Translations under genes and position numbers: made by a program
The notes under the pieces: model-generated
What the model was told of the DNA's origin: nothing
What the model saw: only the letters and a program-made list of their open reading frames with translations
Databases searched by the model: none
DNA from: Lepas anatifera
Taxonomy: Eukaryota > Arthropoda > Thecostraca > Lepadidae
DNA: 64,000 nucleotides
Assembly (NCBI GenBank): GCA_034440635.1
Contig: JAOTON010001526.1
Coordinates: 2,551,001 to 2,615,000 of the forward strand
Reading direction: 5' to 3'
Shown here: piece by piece, positions 34,461 through 44,439 of the stretch
How the letters are laid out: every line of letters begins with the position of its first letter
How positions within the stretch are numbered: position 1 is the first letter of the stretch

Positions 34461-35134
34461 TGCAGGGTACTTTAATTACGGGTACAACCAAGTTTCCTAC
34501 TAAATCTAGTCCTCCCCTGATGACGTCACGGAACTTTCCTACTGAATTCTAGAATAATCTACCAAATTGTGGGAGGATCGGTTGGAACATACCAAGTTTG
34601 GGCGTAATTTGGCAGCAATCTAGTACAAATCTAAGCGCATCTCCTTCACCCATTAAACATCATCCTTGATCAAAACGGCGAGTGGCGTATTTTACGGTCA
34701 TCTGAAAAAAAATCCAAAGCCTTCAAAGAATTTGTTGCATGGTCAGGCATTTATATGATTAATGCGAGCCTAGATGCATTTATGCAGCCATGCACAGCGA
34801 TTTTGACAAACGTACCAACAGAGATAAATTAGCAATGAAACACAAATACAAGCCATTTTTAGCTTCTCAATCGCAATTGTAGATGCCTTCTATCACGTAA
34901 ATTCAAATTATCAGCACCCACACGCGGAAAATCTTACCGCTTACTAAAAAAATGCAAAAGAAGCGTCGAGTACTAGCAGGATAAAGCCGCTCCTGTGCGC
35001 GACCATAAACCTGAAGCTTGATGCTACGAAAACTCACTGAAATGTCTAACCATGCACGGCGGCATGGATTAATACAATTACAATAACACAAACGCAAAAA
35101 AACCTGCATACTCGTTAAAATTCGTCCGCTTCTC
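34461..35134. other. Unrecognised part of the D2 insertions
   Basis: It follows the LINE 3' end. Contains TGACGTCA near 34522 and AT-rich sequence. No frame or terminal repeat recognised. Confidence 0.35.
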
Positions 35135-35138
35135 TTAA

Positions 35139-36160
35139 CCGTCGCCCCACCGGGGGCATCGATGGCCCCCTAAGGTTTTTTTCGAGATAGCAGAAAAACG
35201 ACGAAACGCAGCACCGCGGTTAGGGGCTCTTCCTCTCACCTCATCATTTTCCCAGCATCCCTGAAAATTTTTACCCCGGGTCACCCAAGGTCAGGTCACC
35301 AGGCGAGGTCAACCAAGGTCACCTCACTTCAACTTTGAAGCTCTATAAGAGCTACATTTCTTAGTCGATCGATTTGAAACTTGCTACACTTCATGACCCT
35401 TCCAGGGTCTACAACGTGTATATCCGGGATTTTTAGATTTCGTGACCTGAGGTCAGGTCACGAGGCGACCTCTCCCATTGGAAAAGCATGGGAAAAGCTG
35501 TCTCATGATCTAAAAGCCACAAAAATGATTGCAAATACTCAGAATGCTCAGAACAGCGTTTTTGTACACCCTTTCACGGATCCCAGCGGTCATATTTTCC
35601 CTCTAACCTCTCCAAGGTCATCCAAGGTCCCCAAGGGTCAAAAACAGTATTTTGGGAATAACTTTTGACCTAATTAAGCTAAAGCGTTGAATCAAACATC
35701 ATCGTGTATGTCTCATCACTAGCTTTCATTTGATATACAGCAAGGTCATTTTCTGACCTTTGATGACCTCAGGTCATATGAGGTCACGAGGTGACCTCTG
35801 GAGGTCAAACCACTGGCGGGAGGTCATTATGTTCCACATAACTGAGAAAGTTCTGGCATTTTCCTATCCAATGTAGTTAACCAGATCTCAATAGCTCTAA
35901 TGGTATAAGAGTTACGCCCAGTTTTCTTAAGCATTGCATATTTGAGTGAAAAGAGCCTATCGTGACCTTTCTTGACCTCTGGAGGTCAAACCATTGACAT
36001 GAGCGCTTAAACGTGTCAAGTAATTTCTTATTGAATTCACGCGAGCTTTCTAATGCACCTTGCAGATTTGCGCTAACCCCCATATTTTCGGAGTTAGAGG
36101 GGGGCCATCGATAGCCCCCGGTGGGACGAAGGTGGCGCCGGACCCCCGGTGGGGCGCGGG
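35139..36160 (-). mobile_element. TTAA element family B, copy B2 (1022 bp, inverted)
   Basis: Same family as B1 but in opposite orientation. The left flank is TTAA (35135-35138); the right flank is TAAG, a TTAA that lost a T. The terminal motif CGCCCCACCGGGGG and the palindrome around ATCGAT are present near both ends with a few substitutions. Length equals that of B1. Confidence 0.85.
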
Positions 36161-36750
36161 TAAGAGCCAAGAGAAATGCGTCTACATTCGGCCGTCAACA
36201 AACGATGAAGGCCAATGTTTGTTGTTGTTTTCGAGAGTTGCCATGGCAACGTCAGCTGTTCAAGTCTGAGTGCAAACGGCTGCTGGTGCTGGAGCTGCGC
36301 TATTATTATGACACGTTTTAGAAAATTTGTAAAAATAATATTTTACGGTGGAGTTTCTGCAAAACGCACGATGGTTTCAAAAATGAAAATGTTTCAGCTT
36401 TCTAATCAAGTAAATCAATTTCGTTGTTCCAGTTCTAAAATAGGTTTTTCAGAGGTTCGAAAAAGTGTAATTTCTCCATTGCACTGCAGAGTAACCGTTG
36501 TGCCCTTCCAGCCCTGATGACGTAATGCTGCCAGACAACTTGAACGGGGTCTGGTTTTATTTGTGCCTCTTTATGTTTTAGCTTAGGTTACCTAACCTAA
36601 CTTTACCTAACCTAACCTAACCTAACCTAACCTAACCTAACCTAACCTAACCTAACCTAACCTAACCTAACCCAACAGGGTTTTTTGTATATTTTATTTA
36701 GCTAGGATCATATATCGTGAAAATATTCATTATGTGCATTGTATTCGTGG
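36161..36750. other. Unrecognised part of the D2 insertions
   Basis: Contains the (CCTAA)n block. No coding frame supported. Confidence 0.35.
36583..36671 (-). repeat. Short interstitial telomere-like (CCTAA)n
   Basis: About 16 CCTAA units, with one TTAGG unit in opposite orientation at its start (TTAGGTTACCTAACC). The orientation is opposite to the array at 8431. Confidence 0.9.
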
Positions 36751-37075
36751 ACATGTTTCATCTCATTTGACTTGAGCATCGTATCTCGGAATTCCAATAT
36801 TGCTGACCAAAGGTGGGGTCAATTTTTTGGTCACCCCATTGTAAGTCTATTGTGAAAAATGGAAACTGCTCGTTTTCAGTAAATAATGGATAGATAAAGT
36901 TGAAAGTTCTCAAAGCATGTATTCTTACCACGATCTTGACCATAATGTTGATTGTTTAGCATCTGACCTCTCAAAAGTCATGTCAGGTCATAGGAGCATA
37001 CAGTGTTTGTTTGCCATTAACTTCTCACTGAATTGAGATAAAGCTCATTTTTTGCTTGCACTGTGCTTATATTGT

Positions 37076-37230
37076 GCGACCCTTCAGGTAGTATTCCACC
37101 TTCCTCTACCCTCATCCATCCTTATCATTGCCGTCTCCTGCCATAGTTTCCATTGTTTCATGTTCATTGCGACGGCACTTGAAAAGCCACCACCTGTGTG
37201 GAAGTGTGCGCAGCTAATACAATACAATAC
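37076..37230 (+). mobile_element. SINE-like insertion in D2
   Basis: D2 is interrupted here relative to D1 (ttatattgt joins catggggag). The insert begins GCGACCCTTC, carries CCTCATCCATCCTTATC and ends in ACAATACAATACA units. ATTGT lies on both sides as a possible target duplication. A related sequence is at about 60250-60470. No polymerase III box is seen, so it may be a truncated SINE 3' end. Confidence 0.5.
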
Positions 37231-37485
37231 AATTGTCATGGGGAGTCGATTGATATGTAACATGACCATACCAGGTTATCCTGTGACCCTTACCTAGCTC
37301 GATGTCAGGTCATTTATTTCACAATTTGACCAAGCAAGGTCATATTATAGATCATTCAATTTGCCAGGATGAGAGGAATCCAATGATGTATAAATATTTG
37401 ATCTAGCTCCACTGAGTAAAAACCTAGAGGGGGAAAGGTACACTGCCCTGTTGTAAACCTATGGAACCTTCTTTGACCTATGCTG

Positions 37486-40189
37486 CAGAGTTGTGAGTTT
37501 CAGAATTTTCTTGAGTCGAATAAACTCAAACCTCAAGTGCTGAGAGTGTTTGACTCAACTCCGACTCAACTCATGGGCAAGAGTTCAGTGAGTCGACTCA
37601 ACTCCGACTCAAGGCTAAATTCATCCGACTCGACTCTGACTCAACTCAGGACCCAACTCAACTCAAACTTCGACTCGTTTTCAAAATAAAATGAATAAAT
37701 GAGCAATACATAAATAATAGTACAAAATTAAGAAATCAATCCATGAACGAGCAAAACACCAGCTGTTCCGAAAGTCCTACAGGAAACTAAAGATTGATAG
37801 CAGCAAACATAGTTCATTGGCATTGAAACATTGATTAACAATTAGCCAGGAACCATGAATAACTTTTTTAAATTCTTCCAGGCTGTCACTGCCCAAAAAG
37901 GCTACCGCAACATGTTGCAAGGATTTCTTAACACGCGCATTGACGGGGGTCCGAGCCACCTTCGCTTTGACGGGCGCTGGGGTGGGTACCCGCCCCCCTA
38001 AGATCTCGAGAACCACGGTAGGTAGCGAAAAACGGTAAACGACGTTGGGTAGCCCATCCACTTCTCCATCGAAAATATTTGCACCATTTTTTTCAGGTCA
38101 CATTTAAGGTCACGAGAGGTCAGAACATGCCGTCATAGGGATAACATGTAAATTACGTTTTTCGGCCACTACATCTAAACAAATAAAGATAGAGCAAAAC
38201 GACTTGATCCATATGAATCCTCGCAGCAAGGCGAATCGAATGATATATAATAAAACCTTGCTAGGTCAAATCAAGGATTTGACCTGACCTGACGTCAGGT
38301 CAGGGTCAAATTATATAAAATGCATATCATTAGAACCGCAGAGCCAAGGCGAGTCTAATGCAGCTAAAATAAACACTCTATCACCATCCGTTACTGAGTT
38401 ATTCAGTAAAAACAATTTTTACCATGTATTTCCAATGGAGAGGTCATGCCTCGTACCTGACCTTAGGTCATCGATATAAAAAATAACGGAACACATTTTA
38501 GAGAACTCGGTGGGTCTATTATGTGATATGAGTTTCAATCGGATAAGTTCACCCTGCTCCGACTTATGCTATCTTAAACTTTTTTTGAGGTCAGGTCACT
38601 TGACCTGTACTGGTGACCTGACCGAACCTTGAAATTTTCACAGAAATTGTAAAAATGATGAGGGAAAAGGTATGCCAAGTACGGCGGCGCGTAGCGCCGC
38701 CGTTCTTCTGCTGCCTCCGAAAAACCCGAGGGGTGGGGCGGGTACCCGCCCCCTTCAATGCGCGTGTTAAGGAGCATTGCATATTAAACTAGTTACATGG
38801 AATCAAAATGAACCTAAAAGGGCTAAGGTTACACCAACATAAGCAAACAATTGAACCTCCATACTGTCAGAAGAGGTTCAAGCTAAAAAACATAATATAA
38901 ACTTTATTTGCAGGGATGGTATAGGTATTGCTTTTTTCTGTTAAAGAACGATGCTAGGTAACTTTTCTAAATGAAACATTCCTATGCCATGAGTTAAATC
39001 AAAATGTAGGCAATAATTACATAGAGTACCTAGTTGCAATTGCATATTCTAAGAACCCTAAGAAATAGTATACCGTATATGACAAGGAACAATATAAATA
39101 TTCATTTATCAACCTGTTGGATTTTAATATATTCATATTTTAAACCCAATCCAATTTGCAGCTTAACCTGCAATACGGTATACACCTATCGTTCTTCAAA
39201 ACGGGAGCACGGTTTCATAGAAAATTGCTAATGTATGTAATGTATAGCTTTCCAAATAAAATACGGACGCCAAGCAAGGGTCTCTTATCAGACAAAACCA
39301 ATAGCATAAAATAATTTCTCTGATTTTGCAATAAAGGGGTCTCAACATATTTGTCAAATCATGGGCGCATTTTTATGCTAATAGAAATATCTGCTTTTAA
39401 TAGGCAAAATAAAAAACAGCCGCAGAGCGCGCATTTAAGACAAAAGAAACAATATAATATATAGTTATACAAAAATTTGCCTTACTTTATGAATTATCAA
39501 GGGATATTTGCACTTTGCGCCTTGGAGCTACCTAAGCTTGAGCCTATACCTGGTTGAATTTGTTCTTCAAAGACAGCAATGGCGCACACTATTTTCAGAC
39601 GACCACTGACGACAACAACCAGCGACGACGTTTGTTGTTGCAGTGGTTGAAGGAAAGAAGTAGTGTTAAATATTGAAGATAAGAAGTTTTTGAGAGATTT
39701 GAAATGTATTTTGTAGTGCTTTCCACCACTTCGAATGTTCAAGACAAGGCCAGTGACTGAAACCTGCTAAATTGTTCGAGCACATGTATTATTTGTGTCT
39801 TGGGATTTGTTCAGACCGGATGGGCCTTAAAAAATAAGCAATTAACTGTAGAATTATTCATATATTGAAACAACTTGAAAATTTTATTTAAGCAATTGAA
39901 ACACTGGAGGGAAAGCTGTTTAAAGGAGATTAAAGGACGTTTGCAAAAGGTAGACAAATTCAAACACTTTTACTTAGCATCATGTTTACCTGTTGAGCCA
40001 ACTTTTTTCGCCAACTCATTTGACTCGCTGTCTTCACAACTCAACTCAACTCATTGACGTGTTGTGAACCGACTCAACTGAACTCAACCCACTTGTCTAA
40101 TTTTTCGGCTCAACTCAACTCGACTCAGAGTCGAATGAGTCAGAACTTAAGTTAAACTCCGACTCTGACTCCTGAGTCGCACAACTGTG
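37486..40189 (+). mobile_element. hAT-type element F1 with GACTC-rich ends, carrying C1
   Basis: Ends CAGAGTTGTGAG and GCACAACTGTG are imperfect inverted repeats flanked by a perfect 8-bp duplication CTATGCTG (37478-37485, 40190-40197). Subterminal zones at 37511-37680 and 40019-40180 are full of GACTCAACTC words in both orientations. Removing F1 makes D2 collinear with D1. Element C1 is inserted at 37932-38766. No transposase frame is seen in the remaining 1.87 kb. Confidence 0.85.
37932..38766 (+). mobile_element. TTAA element family C, copy C1 (835 bp)
   Basis: Flanked by TTAA (37928-37931, 38767-38770); ends CACGCGCATTGACGGGGG and CCCCCTTCAATGCGCGTG. A GGGTACCC-centred palindrome lies near both ends. 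The centre at 38281-38307 is a near-palindrome of TGACCT and AGGTCA words. The body aligns with families A and D around gcgaatcgaatgatatataat, and the tail has a GGCGGCGCG hairpin before the right end. Confidence 0.85.
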
Positions 40190-40404
40190 CTATGCTGACC
40201 TCAATATTGACCTGACATAAAAATACTTTCTATAATTTCTCTTCATCTTGTCAAGAGCTTTCGAACGCCGTCCGTGATTTTTATTTAGCTTTCCTGGGAA
40301 ATGAGATATGGAGGGGGTGCAAACCCCCCCCTAGCGGGGCTCGTCATGCCAGAGACCCCAGCGAGATGCGTGTTAAATTACGTTATAAAGGTGCCACATT
40401 CCCT

Positions 40405-41989
40405 TTAAGATGCAAGTACGCTGCCTTAAAACTAAGGCTGGGATGTGACTTTGGCAGAGGCTTCCTGTATTCCGGCGTCCTGCATTGTTTTCCGCCCGTC
40501 CACTTCCAGACGTAATCTTCCCTTCAATTGTTTGGCCACGTATCTCTTAACAGTAGAACAGATCTCTAAACAGTAGAGTTCAGCGCCCCTATGGCCAAAT
40601 TTGCTCCAAACCCCTCCCCTTTGCCGGAATCTTAGGGCTACAAAGCTGTTTTGGAAATCCTCTTTAATGATTTTAAGAAGTATAATGGTCAGAAGTTTTC
40701 TCATTTTACACACAACCTTCAAGAAAGGCATCCTTCACATGCGTTAAAACGTCGCACCCCTTTAACCGACGCGAAAATAAGTTCTCGTAATTATCAGCTT
40801 CGTCAAGATGTGCCAAGCCTTTGAAAACATTCAGTTCGTCTCCTCAGTACGCAGTAGATTTTAACAGATTTGGTTGACATTTTGCGTTTATAGGTGGACG
40901 GACTGTATCCTATTATGTGGTTAATTTATGCGGAATGACATGTGTAATTCCTCTCGGTCAGACATTATTGTTTTCTTATTTTGTGTGATCCCAAAACATT
41001 TACTTATTTAGTTAAAGGGAGTGTCCCACTTTTATAATGGGTTTTGAACTGAGATAGCAGTTTTGGTTGAGAAACCACTATTGACATATTTAATTTCACC
41101 GAAAGCTCCCGATATAAAATTTCCACCAGCTTTAAAGTTCAAAGTAAAGGGGCTTATTGGCTTATTTCAAACCCCGAAGGAATACCTTTCATGTGGTAGC
41201 AGTAATCTGATTGGTCGTAAGCCTTGAGCCTCACCCACTCGCTGAAAATACCATTGCATCAAATGAAGCAGCATGCAACTGCCTGTGGACCGAAAGCCTC
41301 GGGCAAGTTAGCGTCCAGTCAATGTGCTTTTGGGCCAAATTGCGCCCAATGGCTGCAACACACATCACATTTTTCTCCCGGACGTGTCAGAACACGTATC
41401 AATTGTTCTTGTCAAAATAGAACACTGAAATTGTTTATTTACATCAGAAATGTGCATTATCGTTCGACCACTCAATAAACACGGCTGCCGCAACGCCATC
41501 TGACTTTCAGTTTTGCACCAGTACTTCTTGTACTGCACACAAATTGTGTCATGTGGAAACGCTGTGAATGGGCTTTTACAGCGAGTCTATAGTCAAGACT
41601 TGGGATTTCACTGACTGTTAAAACTTCCATTTTGATGACGTAGCTTATTGTTAGAAAAGAGGAGATGTTTCTGTTTTTAGCATATGGAAGTGGGGAAAAT
41701 GTTTTTTTCAGACCTCTCTTGTTCTTAAATTTTCTTTGTAGAATTTTGACATAGTTGTCCATTCCTTTAAAGAAACCTATCAGAGGGATAAAATATATCG
41801 ACAGATAAAAACATTCAAATCTCTGGAGCCCTAGTGCACACTAAGCCCTTAATAGAGAACACGCCGCCACATTTGATCAAAACTTTCGACAGATTGGCTA
41901 TAGAAAATCAGTGTGTTTTCAATCATCAACAAAATGAAACCGTCTTGCATCCGTGCTATGAACAAATTTCACAGTTTCTGTGGCTGGTT
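40405..41989. other. No gene recognised
   Basis: An E-like terminus (AAAGGGAGTGTCCCAC) occurs near 41016, but no partner end is clear. Short frames have no domain. Confidence 0.35.
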
Positions 41990-42371
41990 CAGTAGCGGAT
42001 ATGGCGGGAGGGGGGAGGCAAAGAAGGAATTTGCTTCCCTAAAACGGAAAATATCGGGGCAAAACTATATTCTCCCCTAAAGCTTTCCACCTCCTCCTCA
42101 TTCCGATTCCTTTTTCGTTATAAGCAATGTTTTTTTGTTCAAACTCTAAAGTTCAAACAGAACCAGTCAAATTCAGTATGAACATTGGCAGTGGATAGCA
42201 AAAACAAGCATCTTGTGGCCACATATTTAACCCCGTGACATTTTTTGTTTTTCGACTTCAGTTTAATCCTAGAGCCTACCGTCTCGTCAAATGTGGCAAC
42301 ACCTTTCACTGCGTGAGGTTCTTTATTACTTTGACTTGCCCCCCTAAACCTACCGGCTAGATCCGCCACTG
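41990..42371 (+). mobile_element. hAT-type MITE, 382 bp, second copy of the 4010 family
   Basis: Aligns over its whole length with 4010-4413. Ends CAGTAGCGGATATGG and GCTAGATCCGCCACTG. Flanks GGCTGGTT and GGCCAGTT match at 6 of 8 bases, an aged duplication. It lies just beyond the poly-A signal of the lectin gene. Confidence 0.75.
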
Positions 42372-42432
42372 GGCCAGTTGAATACGAAATATGCCCGGGT
42401 CCTATAGCTATACCCACAGCAGGGGATGGGCA

Positions 42433-42438
42433 TTTATT
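42433..42438 (-). terminator. Poly-A signal AATAAA of the PAN/lectin gene
   Basis: AATAAA on the minus strand, about 103 bases after the lectin stop codon. Position and motif fit a normal 3' UTR. Confidence 0.6.
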
Positions 42439-42540
42439 CTCAATCCAGATGGAGGGTTACTGAATTGTTTAACGTTGACACGGCGATACCAGCCCTTCCA
42501 CCTAATCCCGATCCCCGATCCTCGCTGGCTTCATCCGCGC

Positions 42541-43013
42541 CTACAGCCGGTACTTGCAGATGAACGGCCGCGTCAAATTGTACGAGTCCTGATACCAAAT
42601 TCCCGGAGGAAGCCTGACGGTGACGGTGACTGTAGCGGCCTCCGGGTTCACTCCCCCGGATAATGCCCAGCTGAAGAATGTAGCCTCGCTTCCGTCGGTC
42701 CACTGGCAGGTCTCTTCCGGGGGTACGCCAGTCCAAAGGCAGGACATTCCGGAGTGAAGCAATTCGAAATCATCGCTCCGGGTGTGGTTGTAGAACCCGG
42801 ATACCATGCCGGACAAGAATCTGTGTTCGCCCGGAGAGTGGATGGACATTAAATGAGGGCCATAGGTTAGAGCCTGACAGTGGTCCTCGGCATCGGACCA
42901 CCGCTTTGGCTGATTCTGGATTATGTAGCAGGCGTCGTTGTAGTACTGATATCCCGACTCACAGCCCAGCAGCTGGCAGTTGCTGGTCGTCGCCAGCGTG
43001 CCAGTTGAAGGTC
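42541..43013 (-). CDS. C-type lectin domain, terminal exon of a PAN/lectin gene
   Basis: The exon starts at 43013 after a strong 3' splice site (CTTCTTCCTCGTCTCCGCAG) and ends at a TAG at 42541-42543. It encodes NCQLLGCESGYQYYNDACY, then WSDAEDHCQAL, HLMSIHSPGEHRFLSGMV, CLWTGV, CQWTDGSEATFFSW and RPFICKYRL. The cysteine spacing and the MSIHS and FICKY motifs are those of a long-form C-type lectin domain. The usual EPN/QPD and WND calcium and sugar-binding motifs are absent (GGVNPEA, WYQDS), so binding may be calcium-independent. Two N-glycosylation sequons (NHT, NLT) suggest a secreted protein. The ATG at 43053 would read intron sequence. The first two bases complete a codon begun by the exon at 53947-54073. 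Confidence 0.8.
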
Positions 43014-43272
43014 CTGCGGAGACGAGGAAGAAGCCTGAGACCAGGCCAACCATGGCATAGGCTCCACGGGACTCAATTGTTTGTGCATGTCAAGGGCAAA
43101 CAGTATGCGACATGTGTAAAATGCTCACCAACACTCGGGGCTAGCGTAAACATTCATTGTCATCGACCCGTGCCAATATTGTCTCTAATAAACAGCTCTC
43201 AGTAAACTTCGGTAAGAACTTTCGGTATTATTTTTTATTTATTTATTTTTTTGCAAGACGATAATACTTTAA

Positions 43273-44115
43273 CACGCGCATTGACGGGGGAGGCGGGTAC
43301 CCGCCCCCTTGGGTTTTTTTCGGAGATTACACAAAAACGGCCGCGCGTAGCGCTGCCATACGTGGCATACCTTTTCCCTCATTAATTTTAAAAATGTTGT
43401 CAAAATTTTAAGGTTAGATCATCTCAGGACAGATCACCAGTACAAGTCAAGTGACCTGACCTCGAAAAAAGTTTAAGATACCATACGTCGGAACAGGGTA
43501 AACTTATCCCATTGAAACTCATTCATATAATGGCCCCACCAAGTTCTCTAAAATGTGTTCCGGTATTTTTGATATCGATGACCTAAGGTCAGGTACGAGC
43601 TATGACCTCTCCATTGGACATACATGGGAAAAATGGTTTTAGCTTAATAACTTAGTAATGAATATAAATAGAACGTTTATTTTAACTGCATTCTATTTGC
43701 CTCCTCATTGCGGTTCTAATGATATACATTTTGCCCAATTTGACCTTGACCTGACCTGACAGGTCAGGTCAAATCCTTGATTTGACCTAGCAAGGTCATA
43801 TTATATACAGTTCGATTCGGCTTGCTGCGAGGATTCATATAGTTCAAATCGTTTTGCTCTATCTTTAGTTGTTCAGATGTAATTGCCGAAAAACTTAATT
43901 TACATATTATCCCTATTACGGCATGTTTTGACCTCTAGTGACCTTAAATGTGACCTGGAAAAACAATGGTACAAATATTTTCGATGGAGAAGTGGATGGG
44001 CTATCCAACGCCGTTTACCGTTTTTCACTACCTAGAGCGGTTCTTGAGATCTTAGGGGGGCGGGTACCCTCCCCCGTCAAGGCGAAGGTGGCTCAGACCC
44101 CCGTCAATGCGCGTG
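43273..44115 (-). mobile_element. TTAA element family C, copy C2 (843 bp, inverted)
   Basis: Flanked by TTAA (43269-43272, 44116-44119). Its ends CACGCGCATTGACGGGGG and CCCCCGTCAATGCGCGTG are perfect 18-bp inverted repeats. It aligns end to end with C1 in reverse. The palindrome GGCGGGTACCCGCC is intact on one side. Confidence 0.9.
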
Positions 44116-44439
44116 TTAAGTGTCGATTTGGGAGTTTTGACGTCATTTTGAAACCATCGAACAGCCACTCGGCTCTAAGAGACGTGATTTTCCGCAATGT
44201 GGGTGGTCGAAGCCATCGCAGCAAGAGATAGTAATACAGATTAGACCTTCTCTCTCTAATCTGGAAACTAAAAAGTCAAGAAGAATGGGATGAACAAAGC
44301 ATGGCAAACTCGTAACAAATTTAAATCTAAATTATTTTGGTTGTTTCTGCTAAGCCCACATTGATAATTGTCGAAGGCCGATATGCCTTAATTCAGGTCA
44401 CCACATAAGCAGAGTTGACATATTTAAAGCTTGGCAAAA

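Larger units (their letters stand above)
30498..40372 (-). mobile_element. TTAA element family D, copy D2, with about 9 kb of insertions
   Basis: D2 is inverted relative to D1. It starts CACGTGCCCCGCTGGGG after TTAA (30494-30497) and ends GCGAGATGCGTG before TTAA (40373-40376). D sequence is visible at 30498-30735, 36755-37075, 37231-37477 and 40198-40372. Everything between is later insertion: a LINE, element B2, an unresolved block, a SINE-like insert and a hAT element. The two outer pieces of E1 join exactly across a single TTAA, matching copy E2. Confidence 0.8.
30079..40404 (+). mobile_element. Repeat E, copy E1, split by D2
   Basis: E1 comprises 30079-30493 and 40377-40404. Its left end AGGGAATGTGACACCTT and right end AAGGTGCCACATTCCCT are inverted repeats, so it is a MITE of about 445 bp. 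The second copy at 52635-53081 has no insert and reads straight through the D2 site. E contains TGACGTCA (CRE-like) words. The target duplication is not clear, so the superfamily is open. Confidence 0.75.

Noticed and set aside
43014..43053. ATG at 43053 with a signal-peptide-like MVGLVSGFFLV
   Set aside because: This stretch is the pyrimidine-rich tract of a good splice acceptor, and the phase fits the upstream PAN exon.
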